Notes under the pieces: model-generated
Database searches by the model: none
Told to the model about the DNA's origin: nothing
Seen by the model: only the letters and a program-made list of their open reading frames with translations
Translations under genes and position numbers: made by a program
In this document: in pieces, positions 1-11,599 of the stretch
Layout of the letters: the number at the start of each line of letters is the position of its first letter
How positions within the stretch are numbered: position 1 is the first letter of the stretch
Assembly: GCA_946699065.1 (NCBI GenBank)
Contig: CAMPDV010000241.1
Span: forward strand, 186,001 to 250,000
Source of the DNA: Loxodes magnus
Lineage: Eukaryota; Ciliophora; Karyorelictea; Loxodida; Loxodidae
Length of the DNA: 64,000 nt
Direction: 5' to 3'

Positions 1-649
1 TTTAAAAAAATGTTCGTAAAGAAATGCTTTTAATAAATTGTATTTCTTTAGTTTCCATATTAATTTAATAACTTACTTTAATAATTGCTAAATTAAAGTA
101 ACTCATATTATGAATTGAAAACGATTTATCAGACTTAATTTAATTGAAATAAAGTATTTAAATAATTAATTTACTAATTATACTTATAAATGAATTATCA
201 TTAAAACATAATTTTAAATTTAATCCTTTTAATTAATCTAAATATAGAAATAATATTTTAACTCTTATTTTCTTTATATTTTCACTATAATTTTCATATT
301 AACAAAATTAAATAAAATTAATTATCATTGTGATTTTTAATTTTTGTTATAAGTAAAACTGTTTTAAAATTAGTTTAAATAGATATATGATTTATTTATT
401 TTGAAATAAGCGATTTTTATATAAATTAAATAGAATAATATTCTATACAATAATCAATGAAAAAGTTACTAACATTAATTACATAAAAAATGCGTTAATA
501 TTAAATAAAATATACTTAATAGTAAATATTTTATAATCTATTTTTAGTAAACTAATTTTAGGAAAAAACTAATACTTAAAATTAATTTTTTAGTTATAGC
601 TTAAATTATTTACTGCTAAGTTTTAATTTTATTAATTATTCGAAGCTTT

Positions 650-1330
650 TCCTTTTTTTATTTCATTGGTAATTAATTATATTATCCTATTGAATAGCTA
701 TCTGCTTCTTATAATTACACTCTTCGAGTTGATATCTTCCAAAATACAACACCCAAAGAATATGTTCAATTATTTGTTGCATTTTTTTCTTGAAATAATT
801 AATTCAGAAGCAAGCCGACAGATATTATCAACTTGTCTCTTTAATTCTGTAGATGAGGATTTAATTCTTATCTCGATAATCCGAAATCAGTAATCTTAAC
901 TCTCAATTCGGAATCCAACAAAATTTTGTTACTTTTCATATTTCCCGAAATATTTTTCTAATGCATATAATAACTTAATATTATTTACGCACTTATTTAT
1001 TAACGTAATTTCCAAGATTTTTCCTTAGGAATATGTAATAAATGTAGTAAACTTTAAGACAATAATTCCATTACTAATATAGGAAAGATTAACAATATCC
1101 ATACAACATTATTATATTCGGATGCCTTATTAAATAAGTCAACGCTATCTCTATACTCCAAATACTGTATTGCTAATTAATTTATATTTTGATTATGCAA
1201 CTTTTTATCGTAAACTCTATACTCCCTTATAAATCCCTTGCAAATAATTCCAAACAAATCTAAACTTAGTCTTCTAATTTTTTAGCTTTTGGAGTCTTAA
1301 ACAATGTAACTTTAATTGAAGTCTAAACCA
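650..1330 (-). pseudogene. Decayed TKL-like protein kinase domain
   Basis: Reading the minus strand with TAA/TAG as Gln, kinase subdomains appear in the correct order from high to low coordinate: RHPNIIMLYGYC (beta4 region, near 1120), VMELL with KLRQQIS (hinge and alphaE), KSNKILLDSELRVKITDFGLSR (catalytic and DFG segment, near 880-940) and YSLGVVFW (alphaF, near 740). The catalytic HRD is lost (ISGNM is in its place), and the pieces lie in different frames, so at least two or three frameshifts separate them. The glycine loop is not convincing. This looks like a dead kinase copy, not a working gene. The plus strand of the same stretch is also open for about 210 codons, which I take as an antisense shadow. 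Family assignment (TKL or Raf-like) is inference from the DFGLSR and SLGVVFW segments. Confidence 0.6.
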
Positions 1331-1786
1331 TTTATAAATTTAATTAAATTTAAACTTTCAAAAAAATAATATAGCAGAACACAAAAATAAGAATTACTAA
1401 AATTTATATTTATTTAGGATTTAGAAATAATAATCATTTGATTATTTAAATTTTTATAAATATTTATATTAAAAATAATTTATAGTACAACAAAAAATAA
1501 ATAAAATTCATTATTTAAAAATTATTTAAGTTTATTAAAAACAGATTAGGAAATAAAAAAGAACATTTACTTTAATATTAATATTAATTTTATTATTAAA
1601 CCTCAATGAGAAAATAATAATTTTTATAGCAGTAAATTTTTTTTAATTAAAAGATTAAATTTCTAGTTAATCTTTTATAAAGAATACAAATTTTATTTAA
1701 AATATAAATTTAAACTTTTTTTATTATTATTTTTAATTATAAATAAATGTGTGAGAGTAATCTTTAATTAGGGAAACATTTCCTCT

Positions 1787-2242
1787 TCAAATTAAAGACG
1801 ATAAAGTTTTATTGTTCTTTGGTAAATTGTTCATGTCTTTATCTGAGTCAATTTCAAACTGAGATGATTCTTCTTTCTCTTCAAAATGCTTGCAGCATTG
1901 TTCTTACATCTCTTGTTAATTTTCTCCAGTTTATCTAAATAAATTCTAAGACCATTGTTGTCCTTATAATTCTATTTATTTTATTGCTATTAATTACCAT
2001 AATCCTATTTGATTAGTGTCTCAATTGAATCAATTAATGCTAGCTACTTTCTGTAAATACCTCCAAAGCAGTTACAATATAGCTTCTTGATGTTCAAAAT
2101 TCTCTTCAATACTGCTCAATCTCTCTTTTTCACTTTAAGCATTACCTCCATATTGTCCAGTCTTTTGGCAACAATAGCAACGTTTTATTAAGGATTTGAA
2201 GTCAAAATTTTTTTTAATTATAATTTTTCTCTCAATTTCCAT
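1787..2242 (-). CDS. Unrecognised small Glu/Gln-rich protein
   Basis: An open frame of 151 codons from ATG (2242) to a terminal TGA (1787-1789), with TAA/TAG read as Gln. It has three in-frame TGA codons read as Trp by position (two close together in WFNW near the middle). The sequence opens MEIERK, carries a small Cys cluster (CYCC then QKTGQYGG), then a helical, probably coiled-coil middle, and an acidic C-terminus with HFEEKEES and DSDKDM. The same frame stays open and protein-like upstream of the ATG to about 2330 (YERKFDYKKCIHRK), so the gene may begin further upstream or have an upstream exon; a TTTCCAG sits there. I do not recognise the family. Confidence rests on composition and the terminal TGA only. 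Confidence 0.45.
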
Positions 2243-2726
2243 ATTATCTATTTAAGGTTAGATTTTTATTTGGTAATATAGCTTCTTCCTTAATTTTCTA
2301 TGTATACACTTCTTGTAATCAAATTTCCTTTCATATAGTCTTACTCAACTTCCTGGAAATATTAAATAATAATAATTTTATTTTAAAAGATAAAAATTTA
2401 TATAATTAAATTAAAAAAATAATATAATCTAAATATTGAAAATTTTATATCCATTTTAGAAGAAAATCAAAGAATATTTAATATTTAAACAAAAAAGGTT
2501 GAATGATTATAAAAACCAAACTAATAAATAAAGAAATAACATTCTTTATTTAAAAAAGTCAATAAATAATAAATAAAGGCAAATATAAAAAAATGATAGT
2601 TAGGTATATAATCATAAGACTAAATTCACAAATAAATAATTAATATATGAGATATGAGATATCTCAAATTTATAAGCAAATTAAATAAAAAAACTTAACT
2701 AGAAGACTATTTTATGCAAAAATTTA

Positions 2727-3690
2727 TAATAATAATAATAGGATAAAATAAGTTTAGCAATTATTGAGGATTTTCACCTCTTTATGCTGGCATCAATTTG
2801 CTCATGTGTTAAAAATAAAATTTTAAAAGTCTCTCTTCATCTATCCTCCCATTGCTCATGTAATTTCCAATTCTATCTTCATTTCTAATCAGATTTTTTT
2901 TGTTGATTTATCCTAATTCATTTAAATATAATCTCTCTCTGATTTGTCTCTACTTCATTTATTTTCTTCATCTGCTGTACTTGTATTATTCTTTATTTAT
3001 TCCAATACTACGTCTTGAAATTTTGGAATTTCTTGCAGCGTCTTCACAAGTGTTTTGTCGAATTGCAGTAGTAACAATTCTTCATTACTTTTTTTGGTTT
3101 AACCCTTGTCTTCATGTTGGTCTCTTCAATCATCATTGATCTCCCCTTTGTTCGTCTAGGTTCTTTTCTAATTTTTCCATTATGTTACTTGGATCAGATT
3201 GTTTCTTGAATTAATTTTAGGATTAGTTATTCTAGTCATAGGATATGCTTCAGAAAGCACTTAGTTCTCTTTCTTAGAAAATAAGTCTGGATTCTATTCC
3301 TTCCGCTAGGCTGAGATGCTCCATAAGCTTCTCATTATCTTTCCTCAGTTTCCTAACCTGTTGTTGGAGGTTTAGGACCACTTTGATGAGCTACTCCATG
3401 TTAATCTGATCAGAAGGATTAAATACTGACACCTCCTTGTGAAGAGCAGACTTCATTTGCTTTCTTAACTTTTCCTCCAATGTAGGATTTATTACGTTAA
3501 TCGCTTTTTTAGGATTTCTTTTGGTAGTCATATCATGCTTGAATTCCAGGTTGTTAAGATTAAGAAGAAGGTTAAGGGTAAGAAAAAGATGTCTGGGCAA
3601 GATTGGATTCAGGTTTACTCTCCAACTTTTTGTGTGGTGCAGAAACCTCTTTTGAATCTTTCTCATTTTTATTTTACTAAAAAGGCTATA
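2727..3690 (-). mobile_element. Family A non-LTR-type element, coiled-coil ORF
   Basis: The minus strand carries the same protein as the element at 55478-56419: an N-terminus RFKRGFCTT near 3670 (compare FKKGFYTT there) and a well-kept segment with SALHKEVSVFNPS followed by MEQLIKVVLNLQ and a heptad-rich coiled coil. The low-coordinate end is a TAATAATAATAATAG tail preceding a stretch shared with the other copy (AAGTTTAGCAATTATTGAGG). Only part of it is open in one frame, so the copy is damaged. I class it as a short LINE-like or SINE-like element from the (TAA)n tail, the variable-length target duplication of the 55-kb copy and the coiled-coil ORF1-type product; that class is inference. Confidence 0.6.
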
Positions 3691-3959
3691 AAATATAAAA
3701 ATAAACAGAAGGTAGTTTAGAATAGATTTTAGTCGCAAATTTTTAATCTACCGTTTCTAAAGTAAAAACTGATTCATAAAAATGAGATCGAGCAAATGCT
3801 TATAAAAATTCAGACAAAGAATTGCTTCTATAATAAATTCCCTGTGAAATATATTTTCTTGGAAAAAAATTACTGACCTTAATATAATATAGGCAGAAGT
3901 TAATTAGCGAAAAGAAAACTAGAAAAAATCAAAAAGATTTTGATAATTAAAAAAAAAAA

Positions 3960-4782
3960 TATATATATATATAGTAAACTAAAAGTCAAAAAAAGTTTGC
4001 GTTCCCTGGAATCTAAACCAGGTTCTCGCTGCCAGTTTTTTAACGTGGTGGAAACCACGACCAAGTTTTTTAAGTGGGAGGTAACCACTATGATAATCTT
4101 CTTGTTCCGTTGGAAATCTTCTTCTTGAATACTCCTTATGGAGTTACGTATAGTCTTGTAAGTAATCTTCACGTCTTTTGATCTTCCTTTCTCTTTAGTT
4201 ACTTAAAGCTTTGGCAAGTCTTCAGTAAATGGTTATTTGAGTGGCAGAACCAGCATCTTCTATATTTGGTGATTTAAGGCTTGAATTCTGGATATAAGTG
4301 GCTCTCTATCTTTTCTATTCTAGCTATTAGATTCTATTCTTATTTCAATTCTTATTAATTCAATTAGTTCTATGTTTTTTATTCTTATTCAATGTCCATT
4401 CTGTCAACTTTGTTAGATCTAGATTAGGATTATAGTCAGAGTTGTTCTTTAGTCACTACTTGACTTTGTATCAGTTGATTCCTTAAACAGTTTGTTTCCT
4501 AATTAAGTTCTTCGATTGTATTTAGGAGTTCCCTTATCTTTTCCGCGAGATTAAATATTACCTCATCCTGCTTTTAGAAATTTTTCTTCATAAGTCAAAT
4601 TTGATTGCTTAATGATTCGATTGTATCAGATTCCTGCTCCTTAGTATTCCCTTCAAGGTGCTTTCCTTTTACCGATGGAGGAGAGTCAGGGTCGGTAAGT
4701 TCTTTTATTTGATGTTCTATTTGCTTTTATGCAAGCTTTCTGGCTTTCTTTGCTTCAATTTTCTACTGCTTGCTTAACATCT
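3960..4782 (-). mobile_element. Family B element, coiled-coil ORF with three-hairpin end
   Basis: An ORF starts at ATG 4778-4780 (MLSKQQKIEAKKARKLAQKQ) and continues as a Glu/Gln-rich coiled coil with segments LTDPDSPPSVKG, NLAEKIRELLNTIEELNQ and RMDIEQEQ. The 3' end (low coordinates, 4000-4095) holds three short hairpins in a row: CCTGG...CCAGG, CGTGGT...ACCACG and AGTGG...ACCACT. The same three-hairpin block recurs at 9237-9335, after a (TAA)n run, in a second copy. The repeated block at the 3' end suggests a recognition structure for the element's reverse transcriptase, as seen in many LINE/SINE pairs; that role is inference. No reverse transcriptase is visible nearby. Confidence 0.5.
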
Positions 4783-5123
4783 TTTTTTTAATATAATTAA
4801 AAAAATAATTTCAGGATCTAGATAAGTATATAATTAATCATGTTCTTATACTCAGTTATTTCAAAATAATCTAATTAATATTTCAAAATAGAAATTATTT
4901 TCTAGTTTATAAGTTTAAAAAGATTAATATTTTTAATTCTAAACATTTTGACGTCTTTTTATTTAGTTTTTAAAGCATCAGGAAAAAATTAAATCTTTAT
5001 GCCCTTTTATTTACTAAAGAATTTGCACAAATATCGTTTTTTATTAGCACATATTTATATTATATATAACTTCTAGATAAGTTAGGTCATAAGTATATAA
5101 TAAGAGGATATAAACTTTATTTT

Positions 5124-5770
5124 TCATCTAATTTAGTATAAATTAAGATAAAAAAATCTTTATTATTTGAAAGAATATCTTATGCTAGTATTCGAGAAAA
5201 AATTTAATAATTCTTGATCATTACTTAATCTATGTGCTTGCTCTAATATAATTTCTACTACCATTTAAAAGAAGTCTTCCACATTTTATCCGGTTTTGCT
5301 GATGTTTCTAAAAAAGGAATTTTTCACTGCTATGCTAATTCAAAACCTTCTTCATAAGAAACTTCTCTATCATATCTTTTATCTATCTTATTTTCAACTA
5401 AAATAAAGCAATTTTGAGATTTTACTCATTATCTATTATTTAAATATTAATCCTGTATTAATTGAAAGGATTTAAAATTATAAATATCATAAAGTAAAGT
5501 AACTGCTTGCATACGTTAATAGTACCTTCTTGAAATAGATTAGTATCTTTAAGCACCTTTTGAGTTTCAAATTCTTAGTAAAGCTTTATTTTATTGAATC
5601 TTCATCAAACGGTGCTTAAAATCAATGCCAACTGAAATGAAATCTTTATTATTTTCGAATTCTAATTTTTCGAATCTTCTCATCAAACTTTTATATCCTG
5701 CATTACTTAATCCATTTAAAGAAAGTGAAATAAAGGAGGATTTTATTATATAAATAAAAGTAAAGAAATA
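5124..5770 (-). pseudogene. Degenerate Rab-family small GTPase
   Basis: The minus strand reads as a Rab protein over most of its length: ISVGIDFKHR (effector region and RabF1), RYYQRMQAVTLLYDIYNFKSF, NKID (the guanine-specificity NKxD motif), ETSAK (G5), then NVEDFFQMVVEIILEQAHRL in the last helix. The nucleotide-binding core is eroded: the P-loop reads GLSNAGYKS, one residue too long between Gly and Lys, and WDTAGQ is replaced by WNSKGA. A one-base shift in an A-run near 5284 separates ETSAK from NVEDFF. The expected C-terminal Cys prenylation motif is absent. TGA encodes the Trp of LAQQWKIPF. Either a recent pseudogene or a Rab-like protein that no longer binds GTP; I favour pseudogene. Confidence 0.65.
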
Positions 5771-6689
5771 TATTTAAATAATTTCCTTTTTCACTTTAAT
5801 TCTTTAGAGTTAATAACCAATTTGTTTCATAATATTATAGTCTTTGATCTATCATAAAAACTAAACCTAGCATATATATAGCATATTAATTATTGCTTTG
5901 GACTTAATATCCGATAAGTCTAAGTTGATATGAATATTAGTATTTTCTGTTAATAGTAAGAGATAGCTTTCTTTAATCCTATAAATAATGAATACCAAGT
6001 ATTAATAGTAGAAGATTAATAATTTGATCTATATAATAATAATATAATAATCTACTTTTTATTCAACTATATGATAATTATAATTAAGTTGTAATAAATT
6101 ACTAGAAACATGTATATTCAAAATTTGTTATTTATTTAAAATTACATTTTCCAAAATAATTTTAAATACAAAAGCAATTAAAATATCTTTAATACCCTTA
6201 CATTTCCCTAGCTTTATTAAGCTTTTTTTGCTTTACATCTACTTATATATTAACATTTTTAATCAACCTCTATGTGTTAAAAATACTATTTTAGTTAGTA
6301 AAAAAGATTTAAAACTTATATTAATTAGTGGTTAATTGTATAATATTATAATAATAAATAAATAACTATTAAATAAAAAATACCTAAAAAGCTAATTAAG
6401 TAGTAATTAATATCAAGTTATCAAGATATTTAGTTTTAAATTTATTTACTATAAATGCATTTTGGAAATTAAAACACTATTTATGGAAAATTGGATTCAG
6501 TTATTATTTATGAGTAGACTCAAAAGTTTATATCTTAAAGAAATTAATTATATACAAGTTATTAAAGCAACCTATATTAAAAGATATTATTTTATTTAGA
6601 AATTGTATAAATATATAGAAATATAGTAGAAATGTTTATAAATGGAGATATAAATAGAATGTAGTTGTAAAAATATGGAAAAATGCATA

Positions 6690-7441
6690 ACATAAAGTAG
6701 CCTAATCTTTTAAGTGACTTCACCTTTATTTGGTTTTGCCCTATTACTTTATGAAGAGATTTAATTCTCAATAATAATTTTCATCTTCGGAATAGACTTG
6801 CATTATATCTTTATTTCCCTTATTTCTGCTGAGACTCGTCTTCATAAGCTTTCCTACGTCACATTCGTATTATATTTTGTTACAGTTTCCTGCTTCCATT
6901 ATGAGATATTGTTTGTATAATTTATTGTTATTTCCTTCTATATAATTTTGCTTAATTTGTTCAATATATTCTAAATATTTTATTTCAAGTTTTTGTTCTT
7001 CTATTTTTCTTTCCAAAAATCCGCAAAAGTTTCTTATCTTGTGACCTTGCTTCCTGCATTATCAGCACCTTATTTTAATTATTCTATATATAAATTAAAG
7101 CTTACTATGTAACTTCTTTCTCTGTCTCTACATCCATAGAATCATAGTTCATCTTATTTTACGTTTCCTAGTTCTTTTCAGAATTTATTCTTTGTAATTT
7201 TTATTCAGTATGCTGGATTATTGAGTATATTTGGCTATCAGAAGGTCTACTTGCAATATCTTATTTTAATTCATTGCTTTCTTTTTTCAGTTAATCAATT
7301 TCTAATCTAGAAAGACAGACTTTATTTGAAAGTTCTTATACTACTGATATAATTTAAGATTTTCGTTTTGTTGAAGATTGATTTATATTTCTTATTATGT
7401 TCTATTGGTCTAGTTTAGAAAGTGTTATTTTTTGGTGCCAT
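6690..7441 (-). mobile_element. Family C element, copy 1
   Basis: An ORF starts with ATG at 7439-7441 (MAPKNN) and continues, with frame changes, as a Lys/Glu/Gln-rich coiled-coil protein (segments RLEIDQLKKESNELKQDIAS and DSMDVETEKEVTQ). The whole block from the ATG to about 6700 is repeated at 15455-16196, with the same order of motifs and obvious sequence identity on the nucleotide level. Related start segments (MAPK or TPKK) open the ORFs at 34568 and about 44126, the second of which leads into a LINE-type ORF2 remnant, so I infer that family C is the ORF1 part of a non-LTR retrotransposon. Confidence 0.5.
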
Positions 7442-7449
7442 TTCATAAA

Positions 7450-9190
7450 TATAGTATAATAAAACTTAAAATAATTTATTAAAGTTGCTTCACCTTTATT
7501 AGATTAGTCACATATTGACTTATAAAAATCTTGATAATTATCTTAAAAATCATTTAAATCGCTCAATTCTACTGTAGATTCGTATTCTCAAGTAATTTAT
7601 TGATAGTTTTTAATCTATCCTTCTTTAACATTGATATTTTAATCCAATCTAAATACTTTCCAAACTTTTACTTGATTCTTCCTTTTGAGTATCTATTATT
7701 TGCTAGTAATTAACTTAATCTTAAATTTTTCTAAATAGACCACCTTCAGATTTATAATAAATCTTGGTTAGATATTTTCATAATTTTTAATTTTTGTTTT
7801 TCTAATTTTGGTATCTCCTGCAGGATTTTATATATACCATAGCCTTCTTCAGAATAAGCACAAAATTGGTCTTCTTTTTATTTAATGATTAATAGTTAAT
7901 TTTTTTTGTTTAATTAATATTTTAATTGATTATTCAATTTCATCGGATCATATATGGCTTTATTCATAATTATTCACGGTTTATTCGATTGAGATTTCAT
8001 ATTTCTTATATTTAAATTTTTAGGCTAGAAGAGTTTTTTGACATTTATAACTGTAAAAGTTGCTTCTTTCAATTATAGAAGTTAATAAATATTTTAATAT
8101 TTTTAATATAATCTTGATATCCTCAATCCCAATTACTCTTGTTACAGTTTCATCTTTCATTTCTTTCTTTCTTTTTTTCTTTTTCTATTCTAATAATTCT
8201 AGTCTTCTCACATAAGTTTCTTGTAAAAATATTTTTATTTATAAATATAAATATCCAAAAAACTTAGAAAAGGGTTTTATAACTTCTTAATCATATAATA
8301 TAAGGTATCTAGTCATAATTCTCAATCTTTTACGGTTAGTCAATCCCTTATAATAGAATAGTATATACATTTAAAACGTAATTGAATGAATCATACTCTC
8401 CACACATAAAATAGATAAATGACGATCGTAAAGATAATTTCGAAAATTATAGGATTGGATTCTAAGTTTGCATAAGCTGCTAAATTTTTGTCTAAATTAT
8501 TTGTTCTATGTATTGTATGTAATTAGTGGAAATTGATTAAAGATTACTAAACTGTTTAGTATATATTTTAGCTGTTTTCATTCTCTTAAAATTTAAAGTA
8601 TCTGTATTATAGAAATAATGAATATTTTGTCTCTTATATATTTAGTAAATTTTTTTTATTTGCATTAATCTAGGAATTCTACAGATCAATACTATTAAGG
8701 TCTGATAATTGTTAAACTTGATCTTAGTATTTAAATTATTTTTCCAGTTGATAATGAAAAGAGAGCTTATTGCCAATCTTTGGAAATAAATGCTTTCTTT
8801 TTTCATTTTATAATATAATTTAATTTAAAAACTTTATTGCCATAATGTGTTTGAAAGGTAACAGTATAAATCTAAATAGCATGACGCGTTATAAGTTGAA
8901 ATTGCTGCTTAAAATGTTTTTCTTGAGATAATTCTCATACTTGATTAAATTCTATTCAAAACACCATCTATTCCTTTCAAAATACTTTCATGTAGTTCTC
9001 TTTCATATTCTGCTTTAGTCAGTGTAAAAACTTTGCATATAGCTTTAGAATGTCAAGGAGTCACATTCTTATATCCCATTTGCTAAAAAGCAGTTTTTTA
9101 TTGCAGCTATATACTTCAACGAGACTTCTCTACAAAGGGGGGGTTCAAATTCTTCTTTTGATGTAGAATTACACCTAAATAAGTTACTTG
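7450..9190. other. AT-rich stretch without a recognised gene
   Basis: Nothing I can support as a gene. Scattered T-rich and C-containing segments on the plus strand suggest worn minus-strand coding DNA, but no frame keeps a protein-like composition. A G7 run occurs near 9138. Confidence 0.3.
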
Positions 9191-9199
9191 TTCTTTTTA

Positions 9200-10005
9200 A
9201 ATAATAATAATATACTTAAATGTTGAGAGTTTTAGCTTCCCCTGGACTTTCAACCAGGAACCTGCTACCATTATTTTTACGTGGATGAATACCACAACCT
9301 TTTTTTTTATATGTGGTAGGTCACCACTAATAGTAACTTAATTTCTTGATAAAATTTTTTACTTTTGATTCAATTTTCAGTTATTAAGAGTTTATTTAAA
9401 CTTCTTCATGTTCTTCGTTATTTTCTTATCCTTAGTTACTTTCAGGTTCAATATTGTAGTAAAATATGGTATGTTGAAATGCGGTAAAAACAATTTTTAA
9501 TCGATTTTTCTGATTTTGCTTCTAAATTTTTTTCCAATTTCTCTATTCGATTTTGTAAATTTTGTAAATTTTTAAGTTTTTCCTTCTTATTATTTTTCTT
9601 ATTCAATTAATTTAGTTTAGTCTTTTTCTATAACCATATTTGCTAATGAATAACTATCGATTGTGATTATTCATAAAATTATTGTTCTATTATTAAGTTA
9701 TTTTAGATTAACTGACGACGTAGTATTAACATCTCATTATTTTAGCGTCAACACTGTTCATAAATTCTCTTATTTTTCTCCTTAATTGTATATTATTCTT
9801 CATACTTTTAGATTACTTTTAACGTTTGGTCTAATTTATTTTATATTTTAGCTCAATTTCATTTTAAGTTTTTTCTATCTTTGCAGTTCCGATCATAACT
9901 TTACCTTCTGATGATAAACTCGATTCCTCTTGTTGTTATTGCTTTTTCTCTATTTCTTTTGCTGTTTTTCTACTTAATTTCCTAAGTTAATTTTTTTAGA
10001 GGCGA
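9200..10005 (-). mobile_element. Family B element, copy 2
   Basis: The low-coordinate end is a (TAA)n run at 9203-9215, followed by the same three-hairpin block seen at 4000-4095: CCTGG...CCAGG, ACGTGG...ACCAC and TGTGGT...ACCAC. The minus strand between about 9450 and 10000 reads as a Lys/Asn/Glu-rich coiled-coil protein (clearest segment NRIEKLEKNLEAKSEKSIKN) with frame changes. This copy keeps the hairpin order while the loops have diverged, which suggests the stems themselves are maintained or the copies are young. Confidence 0.45.
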
Positions 10006-10009
10006 ACAG

Positions 10010-10790
10010 ATTATTCTATCTTTTTAATTAACATTAAAAAATCTTTATTATAAGATGAAATAAAATTACTATCTTTATATAAATTAAAACTAGTTTTTTT
10101 TATTTATTTAAGTTTTTGCTTTTACCTTTAATATCCTAAACTTTAAATAATTCTTTAATTTTTAGATATCAAGATTTAATGTTAATCAAAGATAGAATAA
10201 AAGTTTTTTTATATAATGTAGAATTATTTTTTAGAAGCATTAAATCAATTATCGTGACATCATCGTTAATAGGTTTGTCACGGTTTAGTTATTCATTTTT
10301 ATTTAAATTTTCTAATCAATTTATTTATCTAAATTTAGCCACCAAATGAAGGCCCGAAAGATTCTTCAAATTAAAAATCTTCTTATTAAAAAATTATTCT
10401 CGAGTTTTGAGATAAATATCCCATTTTTCTAAAATAAAATCACAATAAATATTAGAAAAATAAACTTAAGAAACCCGTCATTCAAATCTTGGGTAAATTC
10501 GACGAGTCTCTTTTTTTTTGTACTTCCTTATCCTTGGTGGTATCTAGTACAAGATTACTCTCAATGCAATATACATTGAACCAGATTAACTAGAAGTTCT
10601 TAGGCTGTTGTTGACATCCATATTTTATATAATATAACAAAATTAAATTCTATATTTACTGTCCAAGAAAGCATTTGAAAAATGCTTAAAAAGATTTTTC
10701 TTTTATAAAATAAAGTAAAACTTATTATTTAAAAACTTATAATTTTACTTCTTTATCTATTTAATTAACTTAATTAATAACTAAATTATT
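10010..10790. other. AT-rich stretch, unassigned
   Basis: No recognisable gene. The segment 10330-10620 is noticeably less AT-rich and may be a worn coding remnant; a T10 run follows CGACGAGTCTC near 10505. I could not assign it. Confidence 0.3.
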
Positions 10791-10797
10791 AAAAAAG

Positions 10798-11589
10798 ATG
10801 GAAGATATATAGAATTCACTAGATTCTAATAGCGACTCTTCTTTAATTAATTTCAAAGAAGTTGCAAATTCATATAAAAAGCACAGACTGGAGCATAAAA
10901 ACCTCCTAACAAAAGATTATGAGTTAGTACAAATTAAATAAGTAAACTTAATAATGAATGTATTAAGGTAACTACTAAAATATTACATTCAAAAACCGGA
11001 AAATTAATTCATACGCGTTCCACTAAAACTGCTTAGAAATTCTCTTCAATTTTGGCATTAATTGTAGTATTTAATGAAAGTGAAACTAACCTAAAAATAT
11101 ATAAACAGTTTAGCCGCTTAAAATAATACCACCAAAAATATGAAACGATTACCCAAGAAATCTTTTAAAAAATAAAATAATCTACACATTAGATCTAAAT
11201 ATATGGCTTCAAATCCTAATTAAAATTCAAATAAAATAATCCTTTTATGGTACCAAAAAATATAAGCATAAAATTTATTTTTTAATAATACTAATTAATA
11301 ATTCTATTAAGTTTCAAATATTGAAAGTAGTCAAAAAAAAAAAATTACTAATCCTAATAATTCACATAATCACTATTTATCTGATCTTTAAAGCACAAAT
11401 TTATTTAAACTGACTTTATTATGTTCTTAGAAGTGTTTCTATGAATTAAGATTGATTTAAGAATTTTTCTTTAGTATATATTAACTATATTAATCTATAA
11501 AATATTATGTTTAATATTTAAATAGTTATAACAAAGAAAATTAGAGATTTATTAATTATAAAAATTAAATTCAGCATACTATTTAATGA
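10798..11589 (+). CDS. Unrecognised 263-residue protein
   Basis: A frame that keeps phase for 264 codons from ATG (10798) to TGA (11587-11589) with no internal TGA. The N-terminus is acidic and Ser/Asn-rich (MEDIQNSLDSNSDSS), followed by a Lys/His-rich helical part (SYKKHRLEHKNLLTKDYELV), a basic Asn/Gln-rich middle (KRLPKKSFKKQNNLHIRSK) and a Phe/Tyr/Gln-rich C-terminus. I do not recognise a domain. The start is chosen because an acidic, hydrophilic N-terminus begins right after a run of A residues and because no upstream Met continues the same composition. It stands alone, with AT-rich DNA on both sides. Confidence 0.55.
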
Positions 11590-11599
11590 CAACCAAAGA

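Noticed and set aside
3391-3738. 115-residue minus-strand ORF in the standard code
   Set aside because: It is part of the family A element read partly out of frame; only its C-terminal half matches the element protein.
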